In this document: in pieces, positions 47,187 to 58,709 of the stretch | How positions within the stretch are numbered: position 1 is the stretch's first letter | How the letters are laid out: every line of letters starts with the position of its first letter | DNA from: Hofstenia miamia | Taxonomy: Eukaryota; Xenacoelomorpha; Acoela; Hofsteniidae | Length of the DNA stretch: 64,000 nucleotides | Reading direction: 5' to 3' | NCBI GenBank assembly: GCA_900660155.1 | Contig: CABFPE010000134.1 | Coordinates: 862,167-926,166, forward strand | Translations under genes and position numbers: made by a program | The notes under the pieces: generated by a model | Databases searched by the model: none | What the model was told of the DNA's origin: nothing | What the model saw: only the letters and a program-made list of their open reading frames with translations

Positions 47187-47639
47187 TCATACAGTCTTTG
47201 TCCACTTGTCAAGCAGATATAGAAATGAGGTAAGTTATGAGGATCTATGCACTATGTACTAGTCAGTTAATCTGAATTAGTAAAAAACTAATTATATTTC
47301 TTAAGAAATACAATTAAGCAGACAGTTTACTAAACCAAGAAGCAATTTTCAAATTACATGTAACCCACTTTTCTTAGAAACAATATGGCTACGACCCTGT
47401 TGAAAATTAACAATATTTGTTTTGGATTATTCAGTGTTAAAGCAAGGTCATCCGTCATCTCAATATAAAAAATCGGCTATATTTAGGCATTTATCGCAAA
47501 TTAGATATATTCAATGTAAATTTCTAAACTGTTTACAGCATGAACACAAAGTCCATTAGCAGTAAATACGCAATAATAATGAAATTTTAAAACTTGAAAA
47601 ACGGAATACTACACGTGAAAATAAAATCTATTTCTGAAC
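47187..47639. other. AT-rich spacer, nothing recognised
   Basis: No coding or repeat signal seen. Confidence 0.4.
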
Positions 47640-47990
47640 AATCATCAAAAGCGTAAATTTAACGGTGACTATTAAGCGTTTGAAACGATTTACTAAATCG
47701 GAGAATGATTAATTAAAGAAAGAAATGTTTTTGCGTAACCGAAGACGGCGAGGTGTCAAATGACGATGCGGTAATAGGACGATTAAAGCTCCCTCGTGAT
47801 GCATTAATTATGCAATTGCTCGCTGATGCGTAACCCGATACACAAATTGAATTGCTTACTTCAACTTGATTGCAAGCTCAATTAATTAGTAGTGTGCGTT
47901 TATTGCGAACCGTGATTGATGAGCCTCGGTTAATTAATTTATTAGCGGTAGGAACGTATTCATTAGCGTTTTAATTAATGTTTACTCACA
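47640..47990. promoter_or_regulatory. Candidate conserved noncoding island 2
   Basis: A non-repetitive island with many TTAATTA/TAATTAAT homeodomain sites among GC-richer words (GTCAAATGACGATGCGG, GATGCGTAACCCGAT, GCGAACCGTGATTGATG). No ORF spans it. The look is that of a developmental enhancer; its target could be the SIX4/5 gene 11 kb away. Inference from composition only. Confidence 0.4.
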
Positions 47991-48025
47991 AAATCCTAAC
48001 GAAATTTGGCCAGATATTGAAAATT

Positions 48026-48061
<36 letters not shown>

Positions 48062-49572
48062 GTGATTTTGTAATTCTTTTTTAATTGGATGTTGATGTTA
48101 AGTGACCTGAAAAATTATTATAACATCAACATTTTCTTATGCATGCAATTTCAATTAATTTTAAGCGTAGTTAATTGTAATTAATTTTCCTTCCAAATTT
48201 TTTCTGATAAAGATTTTGAATCGAAACCGGTAGCATTTATGAAGCTCAGTAATCTAATACTTTCATATATATATATATATATAATGTGAATTGACATGGA
48301 ATTACAAGGAATCACATAAAAGAATATTAGAATCGTTTCATAACTGACGAATTCTTCTAATTTTATTAGTCTTTTTAATTGATTGTCTCTCATCAGCGAC
48401 ATTAGGCAGTATCATATCATTATAGTTTATTTCTAAATAACAATACAAACGGGAATATATCTATAAAAAAATTTATGTCCATTAATATTATTATCATGGA
48501 AGCAATTAGAATAAGTGGGCGAAGTAAAATCCTATGTGGCAATTTTATTTCTTCTGGATCAACGTTTCAATTCAATTGGACAAGCGTCATTCAGAAAGCA
48601 AAGACCTTCGCCTAAAAGTTTTAAGCTCAAGTAACCCCACTGGGATTTACACATTCAAGTAGACAGTGGTTTCCTTAAATTTGCTTAATTTCATATCATT
48701 ACACAATCGAATCTGAGAAATTATCGATTAGCAAAAGCTTCCTTTTGGTTGTGTGCAACAACTAAAATAAGAAATATTTTTCATTATTGTCCTTGTGTAT
48801 ACATATTAGTTGAAAAATGTTGAGATGTTTTTTAATAAAATCCATATTTTTTTCAGAAACCCTGTTTGTGCTTGCAGACAGACAAGCAAACGTAAAGAGC
48901 ATTAAATTCCTAAAATACTTGAACAACTGAAGAGACTTCTTGAAATTCAATAAATGAACAGTTATTTTAACTCAAGTTGTCTGTAATTGAATAGTATGAG
49001 TGTTAATTTATATTCTAATTCGAATATATATCATGCACTCCAATATATATATATATATCGTTTGCAATGCCAAATATTTTTATTAAACATATTATAGCTT
49101 AATTTTTTTCAATATTTAAGGACTTGTATAACGAAAATTGTGCATATCAATATCTGAAATATAATTTGCCTCCATTTTAGTATTTGCTTTTTTATACATT
49201 TAGTTAAAAGTACTGCTATACTTCACTGTTAAGTATTTTTAAAACTTGTTCTCAATTTTTTATGCAATTTAATTCAAAAATTCGAAATCGATGGTACGTA
49301 GAGTTTTCTGACAAGGGTTAGATCATTTCTGTTTGCTTGCACATGGTGTAGTCAACGAAAACGGCAAAACTTTTCTTTCAAAGAACTATATGATGTATTA
49401 CAAAAATGCAGTAAGAATATAATCTATTTGGTAAGAAAACATTAGTATTTTGTGAGATTTTATGTATTCAAAGCAGTTACAGCTAGAATCCATTTTCAAA
49501 ATATCATAATCAGATTCGTGATTACTTCGATTTGAAAGTGATTCCAAACTTTTTCTCACTTGAGTTCATCGC
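47991..49572. other. AT-rich spacer with three (AT)n tracts
   Basis: Microsatellites at about 48025-48060, 48264-48283 and 49042-49059. No gene or element recognised. Confidence 0.5.
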
Positions 49573-49953
49573 TAGGGAATGACCATTAGCTTAGGCGACT
49601 ATATTATCTCTACCTTCTGGGCTACAAGTAGCCATATCTTGAACCGAAAAAATCAAGTTTGATGATGATTCTGTGTATATCATAATCGTGACATCAGGTA
49701 CCTAACTAAGCCCGAACCAATTTCGGGTTTCGGGTCGGGTTCGGGTACAAAGCTTATTTGATTATTCAAAAAGTTACTGATTTGAGAAGGTTATTATGTT
49801 ATTCTATCAGAAAATGACTGATATTAATCATCATTTAAGTGGAGCGAGATCGAAAACTTTAAATATTGAGAGTGAATGTCTACGTTTCGTGTTTGGGTAG
49901 TTAATTTTCGGGTCAGGTTCGGATCCATGCTAAACTCGTATGGTCATTCTCTA
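49573..49953. mobile_element. hAT-type MITE with GGGTTCGGGT block
   Basis: Ends TAGGGAATGACCATTAG and, in reverse, TAGAGAATGACCATACG. Internal TTTCGGGTCGGGTTCGGGT near 49728 and TTCGGGTCAGGTTCGG near 49910. No matching target duplication was found. Confidence 0.6.
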
Positions 49954-50639
49954 GTATAACGTTTCTAATCCGACTCAGTTAAGTGCAAGGCCAAGCAATG
50001 ATATCTTTGATAAGAATTTTCTTAGGTATTATTGGAGTATTTTCAGCACTTGCTCAATAAAGACGAAACCGCGAATTTTATCAAGCATAAGTGGCTTCTC
50101 ATCCTAGAAATTGAATTTAAATCCAGAATAGCATTAGTTACGCTGACAAGGACTTTTATGCCCATAATTTTCTCCTCTTTGTGATTCAGTTAATGCTAGA
50201 GCCTTATTAATAAGCAATTGTATACATTCAAAACTTCATGCGAAAACTTAATATAATTTTCTAGAGATTTCCAAGACCATTATTTCTTTTTTTCTTTTAT
50301 CCAAGATTTTGGGTCTTCCAACCCCATCCGCGAAATTATGCTTGAAGAGAATTTAGCTTTGAAAAAAATGTATGATTTCAGAAAAGAAGATAAATTTGCG
50401 TACGAGTGAATCTTCAAGTGAACTACTTGTGAACAAATCAGTAAATTAGTACCAAATGACGATTTGGTAAATATTTCAAAATTTTAACACCGGGTTAAAA
50501 GTAATTAAATCTGTATCAGTCAATAAGTCATTACTTATCACAACTGAGAAGAAGTATGACTATTGATCACGTGATATGACGACATATTATAAGACATCCT
50601 AATTCTACAGCATTGTTAATTAGTAATGAAATTTTGCTT
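49954..50639. other. AT-rich spacer, nothing recognised
   Basis: No coding or repeat signal seen. Confidence 0.4.
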
Positions 50640-51250
50640 GGAAATCGATTGTCATGCTCTGATATGATTTGTCAACTTCAAATCAAAATCAAGAAGATGG
50701 ACTACTAAACTTCACCAATTAAGAAATAATGTTAAATTGTTTCCAACCAAAATAATATCTCAGAATTCAGAAATGTGGATTACGGGCGATGTTCTAAAAT
50801 GAACCAATCATAAAATAAATTAGCAAAGTTACTTTCAATTATGGTGAAAATATCTCAAGTCATGGCGTGGGTTGCGATTGCATCAAAAGTAAGCTCTCGT
50901 TAGCATTTGTTTCTCAAGTATGAAGACTAGAAAATGCCTTCAGTTCAATTAAGGGAGTTGCGTTCCCCATATGTCATTCCATAAATGTGACTATGTCCTC
51001 AACATAGTGATTCTCGACATAGTGTTTTATAGGCACTACTACAAGAGTTCATGGAGGAACGAAACTTTCAGTTTTAGGAGCTTGGCAATGGTCAAGTTTA
51101 GACATACGCCAAAGGCAAAACATCGCGATGATCTTAAGCTGAGTGCACTAAGCATTTTCCAATAGTCATTTAGACATTATACTGCGGAGATTTCTGTCTA
51201 CCGCTGCAAGTCGTTGATTGACTAAATGTCACACAGGCTTGCCGGGACTA
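50640..51250 (+). pseudogene. Tc1/mariner transposase fossil
   Basis: Plus-strand frames contain WITGDVL and then VKISQVMAWVAIASK, matching the VKFPxSVMVWGAISxxG block before the second catalytic Asp. About 270 bp further on, TTCTGTCTACCGCTGCAAGT corresponds in layout to the WPPxSPDLNP coding block. Many stops and shifts; ends not found. Confidence 0.45.
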
Positions 51251-51304
51251 TGTAACGGGCTTTGAATCTCCACCCCGCATCATTTGAAATTTGCGAGGAT
51301 TTAT

Positions 51305-51823
51305 ATGTATATATATATATATATNNNNNNNNNNNNNNNNNNNNNNNNNNNNNNNNNNNNNNNNNNNNNNNNNNNNNNNNNNNNNNNNNNNNNNNNNNNN
51401 NNNNNNNNNNNNNNNNNNNNNNNNNNNNNNNNNNNNNNNNNNNNNNNNNNNNNNNNNNNNNNNNNNNNNNNNNNNNNNNNNNNNNNNNNNNNNNNNNNNN
51501 NNNNNNNNNNNNNNNNNNNNNNNNNNNNNNNNNNNNNNNNNNNNNNNNNNNNNNNNNNNNNNNNNNNNNNNNNNNNNNNNNNNNNNNNNNNNNNNNNNNN
51601 NNNNNNNNNNNNNNNNNNNNNNNNNNNNNNNNNNNNNNNNNNNNNNNNNNNNNNNNNNNNNNNNNNNNNNNNNNNNNNNNNNNNNNNNNNNNNNNNNNNN
51701 NNNNNNNNNNNNNNNNNNNNNNNNNNNNNNNNNNNNNNNNNNNNNNNNNNNNNNNNNNNNNNNNNNNNNNNNNNNNNNNNNNNNNNNNNNNNNNNNNNNN
51801 NNNNTAATATATATATATATATA
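51305..51823. repeat. (AT)n tract split by a 480-N gap
   Basis: AT repeats border the gap (51325-51804) on both sides, so a long dinucleotide array most likely caused it. Confidence 0.9.
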
Positions 51824-52105
51824 TTTCGTCATCATAGAATTATGTGTGAGCTTACTGAACTTTTTATTATTTGAATGCGACAACTATTTTAAGAATTGCC
51901 TTCGATGTGTTACAATCATCGTCAGTTGATAAAATATGCAGTAAATATATTAACAATCAACTACACTATACATAAAATGACTTTATTACATAAATTTAAA
52001 ATCATACTTTGTTGCTTCTTTTATAAGCATTGCCTCTGCAATTTTCGGATGTTCTGTTCTTCGTAAAATTTAAAATTGATCTTCCTTAGGTTGATTCTGA
52101 TGGAT
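51824..52105. other. AT-rich spacer, nothing recognised
   Basis: No coding or repeat signal seen. Confidence 0.4.
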
Positions 52106-52425
52106 CAGAGTTGCCAACCCTCCGTTTATAAACGGTTCAGTTTGGTTTCAGCTTGTAATATCTAATTTGGAAAACGGCTTCAAACAGTCCAAAATTATTA
52201 AAATGACAAAATCGTCTAATGCTGTTTCGAAATTCTCGAAATGTCTTCTTTTCCCGCTTATGAACAAAGCAATACACATGAACGGTGTAAGGTGGAGGCC
52301 AATTTTTGTGTAGTTTTTTCGGTTTGTAGCCGAGTTTGCTTTAAACTGTTTTACTCTGTTCGGTTTCATTTTGAAAGGTTTCTGTTCGGTTCGATATCTG
52401 CAATTTGGAACGGCTAGCAATTCTG
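52106..52425. mobile_element. hAT-type MITE, GGTTCGG-rich
   Basis: Ends CAGAGTTGCCAACCC and, in reverse, CAGAATTGCTAGCCG. Flanks TGATGGAT (52098-52105) and TAATGGAT (52426-52433) are an 8-bp target duplication with one change. The interior contains GGTTCAGTTTGGTTTCAG and TGTTCGGTTTC words. No ORF. Confidence 0.8.
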
Positions 52426-54889
52426 TAATGGATAAAAATTTATGAATTTAGATAACCTCTTAAATTTTCATTAGATCTTGTTCCTAGGTGCAGATTAAAG
52501 GTTGTGGTCATTTTTTTCCAAATTCAAACGACGTCATGAAAACAATATTTTTTATATCTTTTATATTTTAGCTATCGCATTTAGTTTATTGAATAGGTCG
52601 CATGCACATCTAAAACAGCGAATGCATGCAAAATAAATTTTTGCTTTCCAAAACCACATATTTTCGCAATGAGTTTATTACACTGCCTCACAATTAAGTA
52701 TTTAAGTCTGAGGCTAACCCACGTGCTTTGTTCTACTGCCATACATTTCCCCAATTAATAAATTATTTTCCATATTTTTCTTGGAAGTATTCTTTTGAGC
52801 CTTTTTCTCTTGCCCCAATTTGTATAACAGAAGAAATGATATATTCATTGTTTCAGAAAATATATGTATATTGTATCACCAACATTAAATAATTTCTTAA
52901 GAAAAGTATTAGATTGAAAGGAAGATTAAAAAGAAAAAATTTTTAATAGAGTTCCAAACATTAAGTATGTTCAATAATGTTTTACACTTATAATAGGGTC
53001 AGCTGATTGCTTACAGTGGAAGTCTAAGAATTTTGTAAAAAAATGGACCTCAAATTCTGAGAAAATTTTTTGTACGGATGTAATTGGTTTATTCCAGGTC
53101 AGCTGTTTCGAATATTTTGACTTAATTAATTTAGACATTTCAATTCATTCTGATTAATAAAAACACATTTTATTCTTGTAATCTTGGAAGAATTTTTTGA
53201 GTGATAGCTTTACTAAATTAGCAGCAAAATACTAAAATGGGGTTTTCCAATATTCAATACAATACACCTATGGCATCTCTGCCCAGTTGTAGCCATAATA
53301 CTTCTACATGTCTGCAAACTTAGACTAAAAATATACGTTCAAATTACAGTATAACATCGCTTTTTAATAAAAATAGGACCAGTAAGTACATTTTTGCTTA
53401 TGTGCATTCAAATACAATTGATATTTGCAAAAATTAGGTTTGACAAGGTAATTTTGTATTTATGGCATCATCAATGTCGTAAAAATTTCTAAGAAATGGT
53501 ATCAGTGAATTTTGAGAATTTTGTCTCTAAGTGGTAGAAATAACGAAAAAATGTAAAAATGCTTATATTTGGAAACAGGGGATTCCCTAAATTACTGAAA
53601 TTTTAAGTACAAAAATTCATCGCTTTTGAGGGAGATCTAAAATCCAACCAATTTGAAAAACATTTGTGCGCAATGATTTGTATGCAAAACTGCACTACAT
53701 CTGGTTGTTCAAACACAAATTTTCAAACATTACAGGCCTAATGAAGGGGGTTAGAAGAGTTCCAATACTTTGGTTGTTAAAAATCACTTAGAAATATGCA
53801 ATTATTGCATTTTAATTTTTGTAAATACTTTAATATAATTATTTTATATTCACATACTCAAGTAATGCTATTAATAATGCTATATGCTAGTAAATTATAA
53901 CACGGTCATTAATAATTTGGGACCATTCAATTTGGTTTCACTGTCCTCCCATAGGAGTCCCATTAAAATGACTGATTCAATATGGTCCCATGGCATGACT
54001 TCCGTTTTTGTCTGAATTGTAATTTTTTTTGTAATATTTTGAAATCTGTGATCCCAGTTTCTCTATTTATGGTCCAAGTCCCATGTAGGTCCTAGTCAGT
54101 CATTCCCAGTTGATATGCAGTTAACCGGAATTATTAACGGGTTTTCATTACAAAAATGGAATCAGTTAAACGGATTTTACTGCTGAATTTCTAAAGACAT
54201 ATTATTAACAGAAATCTGAATTCAAAATTTTGTGCCTGCTTAGGCTTGCTTTTTATGCTGTGAGCAGTCATCCGATTTCGAAGAGCACCAGAAAGATATC
54301 AGGTTCCAGAAAACGCCCTTCTGCATTTACTGGTGAAGGAAAAACAGAGAGTGCCATCGCAAACGACTTCACTAAGCAATGGAATATTGCCCAGGTTTTT
54401 TAAATTGCAAAATCTGAAACATTCTCATCAACAATAAAGACATTGACTCAATCATCAATGAATGGCTGAAAGCAGCATGCAGCATTATTTGATTGCTCTG
54501 TTTGAAAAACTAACTTTGTCGATAATCCGATTCAATGGTATGCAAAACTGATTCAGTTAAATTAATTAACAAATAGAAACTGAAGCTGATTCACTTAGAA
54601 TTCCGTTAACGGGTTGAATTTACTAAACATCATTTGTTCTAATCCCGATGGGACTTAAGCCAGTAAATCCAATGGGATTAATGTTCACTCACAACCAAAC
54701 TCAGAAGCATATAGCTCATGCATATTTCATGCAGAACCACTTGAATATTTTTCATTATTATCTATATGTATATGCTTTCAGTAACACACTGAAAAGACAA
54801 ACACTTCAAAAAAAGGTAAGTAATACCCAAGGTGTACATATTATGTATACCTTGGTAAAACCTAACTGTAAATTCCTATTCTTTTTGTA
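52426..54889. other. Gene-poor stretch, possible nested repeats near 53.9-54.7 kb
   Basis: Between 53920 and 54690 words such as GGTCCCAT, AGTCCCAT and TCCCGATGGGAC recur, and CCGGAATTATTAACGGG at 54126 is mirrored loosely by TTCCGTTAACGGGTT at 54602. This suggests nested old MITEs whose ends I could not define. No gene. Confidence 0.35.
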
Positions 54890-55064
54890 AATAAATAAAA
54901 CGAAAAATATGCATTACTCAAACTTAAGAACAATGAACTTACTCCTTGCCTAAGTTAACAATTCTTTACTTAAATCTGTACACACATATTAAAATTTATT
55001 TGACTCATTAATATTTGGTCAGACTCTTCCTCACTCTGATCTGATGTATATTTGATAAAAGTTT

Positions 55065-55099
<35 letters not shown>

Positions 55100-55328
55100 N
55101 AATTGAGTGAATTCCACAAACAGAGTTTCTCTGCTTCCTATCCTCAAAATTTTAATTAATTAAGACACAGCAAAGATAACCTATTGTACCTCCAGTAATA
55201 TTTTTGAAATTCATAATCTAATAATTTAGAAAATAATATTAATTCATTAATATGAATTTAAGGCCTAAATAAAGTTTCTTTAATCCCCGTTTGGACTTTC
55301 TTAATAGGTCAATATGCTGTTGAAAAAT

Positions 55329-55335
<7 letters not shown>
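54890..55335 (+). repeat. Direct repeat, copy 1
   Basis: Aligns with 57640-58148: shared TTAAGAACAATGAA, CAATATTTGG-type words, TTTCTCTGCTTCCTAT/TTTCTTTGCTTCCTAT, CTCCAGTAATATTTTTGAAAT, TTTGGACTTT and ATAGGTCA.TATGCTGTT. An (AT)n array and a single N (55100) interrupt this copy. Diverged, so an old duplication or dispersed repeat. Confidence 0.7.
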
Positions 55336-55367
<32 letters not shown>

Positions 55368-55460
55368 GGCACGTCGCAGTTATATACAGCTTAGAATAAT
55401 GAGAAACAAGTTACAATAAAAAAATCAACTCACAGNTATATATATATATATATATATAAT
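55331..55460. repeat. Two (AT)n tracts and a single-N join
   Basis: (AT)n at 55331-55362 and 55437-55459, the second starting directly after the N at 55436. The N probably marks collapsed or joined microsatellite reads. Confidence 0.8.
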
Positions 55461-55679
55461 TAAAATGTGTTCAAAAAGTCCAAATGTTATTGGAAGCCTT
55501 TTATAATACTTAACACCACAAACATTGTAATTTATTTTTTGCAACAGAATTTATAAAAATTTTAATAGAATCTTTATCAAGACAATAATTGCTAAGATCA
55601 AATTAAAAAGTTATTTATTAAATGAATTATGGTTTATAAATATATATTGCAAATAGAAGCTCTAAAAGCGTTGATTTTA

Positions 55680-56050
55680 TTATAATATGCTTATCAACGT
55701 CCATTGTCAATTAAATTTTGGGTGAAGCTAAGGGGATTAGAAGAAGAAGCTTTTCTATCGAATAATTGGGAAAGCCTCTGCATTCGTCTCCCACGTTGTT
55801 AACTTTCGCCATCATTAAGCCAGAGTGTCAAATGAAAAAGTTATATGATACATCTAATTAAAACTTTGCCGCTTTCCACAAATCAAGAATAATTAATAAT
55901 TCTCCTCGATTTTGTATCAGTAACTGTCGTAGCATATCTGCCACTATCTTGCTCGTAAGATAATAGGTTTAGTTTCGGAAACTATACACTTCTGTTAATT
56001 GCCAGCTTCCAAATTTTGCTGTATTTATATAAAAAAACAATTGCTAATTG
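55680..56050. promoter_or_regulatory. Candidate conserved noncoding island 3
   Basis: Less AT-rich, non-repetitive and without ORF. It holds GTCAATTAAAT, GGGGATTAGAAG, TCTAATTAAAAC, AATTAATAATTC and GATAATAGG words (homeodomain and GATA-like). About 2.7 kb downstream of the SIX4/5 gene. Composition-based inference. Confidence 0.35.
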
Positions 56051-57039
56051 GAAAAACTGGATATTGCCAAAGTTCATGATTTGTTGTGCACTTGTTTGTA
56101 AATTATTATGTGGAGCTAAATGGATAAACTACACGCAAGTTTATTCTGAACGTATCCCAGATGTTGTTGGCATGTAGCAATAATAATGTAGAAATATTTT
56201 TGTAATATATTTACAATATTTGAGGGAAAAAATTTAACATGTGATGAAAATTTCAAAATATTAAATATTTCTTTAACACGTGAATTAGAATTTTACAGAT
56301 CATAACGAATATTTTCAAAATTTTAAGGTGGACTTCATTTCATTGCTAAATAGTCAAATATAATTTTAATGACTTTTATAAACAACAAATATTTAGTTGG
56401 ATTTAAGAATATATTTATCTTTTCCAAATTCATGAAACTTCTCAAAAAATATATTGATTCATATAATAGTAATAAAAGTTTATCTTAAGACACTCAGCTA
56501 CACACAAGCATTAAATATTTCCAATATTTAATTAATACATTCTGGGAAAATTAGAAACGCTTTCAGTTACATAATTAATTTGACTTTTAGAAACTGTTTA
56601 TTTATTTATATTTAAGAAATCAAAGCTGTTTTGATTGCGACTATATTAGGAAATTTATTCAAAGTACGTATTTATATTTTTAACACTTCAATGTTTTCTA
56701 GAGAATATACATTGAAACACTATTGCTAATTGTGTGAAAATATGGTTGGATGAACACCAATCAAGATTGCCTTCACGCTTCAGTTATTCACGTCTGAACA
56801 ATTTTGTTTTGTCACAAGACCGTTGTACATTGTAGGTCATGTCAATTATGTACCTTTTTTCACAAGCAAATATTTTCAAATTAATTATATATATATATAT
56901 ATATATACATATATATATACACATATATATCAACTATCATACATCTTAATGCATCTTACGGTCAGATTCTGACCTTCATTTAATATTTATTAAGAGTTGA
57001 AAAATTTGTTACAAATTTAATTAATTATCAAAAGTTGAC
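56051..57039. other. AT-rich spacer with (AT)n tract
   Basis: Microsatellite at about 56886-56930. Nothing else recognised. Confidence 0.4.
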
Positions 57040-57480
57040 ATATTTTTCTGTTATTAAATGAAATCGCTGTTGACTTTTTAAACAACAAAGATTGTTAAGA
57101 GTCAAAAGATGTACATAATTAGCAATTAAGGTGATGATGCCACCGCTGTGGTTTGTAAGCAATTAATTTAACGTATGGCTGATTCACAGGACGGGTAGAT
57201 AATTAGCCCAGATGATGTTTTAAAGGAGAGAGAAAATTACAATTTCAAATTATTAATCAAGCTTAGATGTTATTCAATTAAATATTATACAAGTAATGGA
57301 CAGTCGTTAGTAAGAACTTGTTTAACTAGTAGAAAATAAGGATTTAATCAATTGCTTTTAAAAACCACTCAAATTTGGATGGAAAATGTTATAATGGCAC
57401 ATAATTAAAAATTCATTGTTAATTGGTTGTAAAATTGACAGTTTCCTAGTGTTTAATGACGGCTGCAATTCTAATAATAT
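57040..57480. promoter_or_regulatory. Candidate conserved noncoding island 4
   Basis: Contains AACAAAG (SOX-like), TGTGGTTTG (RUNX-like), several CAATTAA/TAATTAG homeodomain sites and the GC-richer GATGCCACCGCTGTGG and CACAGGACGGGTAG. No repeat or ORF. 1.2 kb downstream of the SIX4/5 stop codon. Confidence 0.35.
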
Positions 57481-57639
57481 CCGTAAAAGAATTATGGATT
57501 AGAATTTGAAAAACAATACACATCGTCGTTTAAGAATACTGCAATCCTTTTTCTATATCGTATTTCAGAGAATATTCTTTGCAAAGTATTAATTTTTAGT
57601 GTGGAACTCACACTTTCAATGCAAATAACTTCATAAAAA

Positions 57640-58148
57640 CTAAATAAAATTAAAAATATAGATTACTCAAATTTTGGCAAAGTTAAGAACAATGAAGAGA
57701 CTCTTTACTGGAATGTATACACATAGAATATAGTTCATTTGACCTATCAATATTTGGAAGGACTTCTGTTCACTATGATCATATGTATGCTTGATACAAA
57801 TTTTAAATATATTTAGTGATATGGCAGTTTTCTACTACACATGAATATTCCAATTTGGATTTGTTGATTAGATTGAGGAAGTACCACACACTCATTGCAT
57901 AAAAAATTTTAAAACTAACGTTTATGAAAAAATCAACCAATTCAGTAAAGGTTTACAGAATTTCTTTGCTTCCTATTAACTTGTAAAACTATCCTCAAAT
58001 TATAATTAATTTTAAGAACAGCAAAGCAAACCTATCTTGACTCCAGTAATATTTTTGAAATTTATAATATCATAAATTAGGCATAAATAAATTTTCTTCA
58101 ATCCTTCTTTGGACTTTTTGAATAGGTCACTATGCTGTTTAAAAATTG
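57640..58148 (+). repeat. Direct repeat, copy 2
   Basis: Partner of 54890-55335 in the same orientation, without the (AT)n insertion. Confidence 0.7.
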
Positions 58149-58709
58149 AAACAATTGTTCTTTCGAAGTTTGAAGTGGTTTTATTAAATAAAAAATGTAA
58201 TTGCTCACATAAACTTATAATCTGAAATATTTCCATTGCGCCATTTGCGGTAAAATATCACATTCTTGTCATTATTGACATCTAAAACCGATTTTAGTTG
58301 ACACTTGATCCATAACTATACTTTTATTAATTAATCATTGTTTAACCAACAATTAGTGAAATATAATAATGGAAAACTAATTGATTTCCTAAAACGCTGA
58401 ATTTTATTACCAAATATTTTAAAAACTGGATAAAAAAAATATATAATAATTAATATTTCACTTAATGAAAATGAAAAATATAAATTTAATATTTTTAGTT
58501 TATTAAGCATAAATAAGTGTGTCTTTTCTAAGCAAAATTGATTTGAATTTTCAAAATAGCTAAGTAATTTTTAACTAAGTTATTGGTAGTAAAATTCGTT
58601 TGTTGTAATTGCTATTTAAGATTTATAAATAACAAACTAAAAAATAGAACATTATAAATTGTATTAAATTCTATGTTACATATTTACAATTTATAGAACT
58701 TGTTTATAA
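58149..58709. other. AT-rich sequence downstream of SIX4/5
   Basis: Probably includes the SIX4/5 3' UTR just left of 58710. No other feature seen. Confidence 0.4.
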
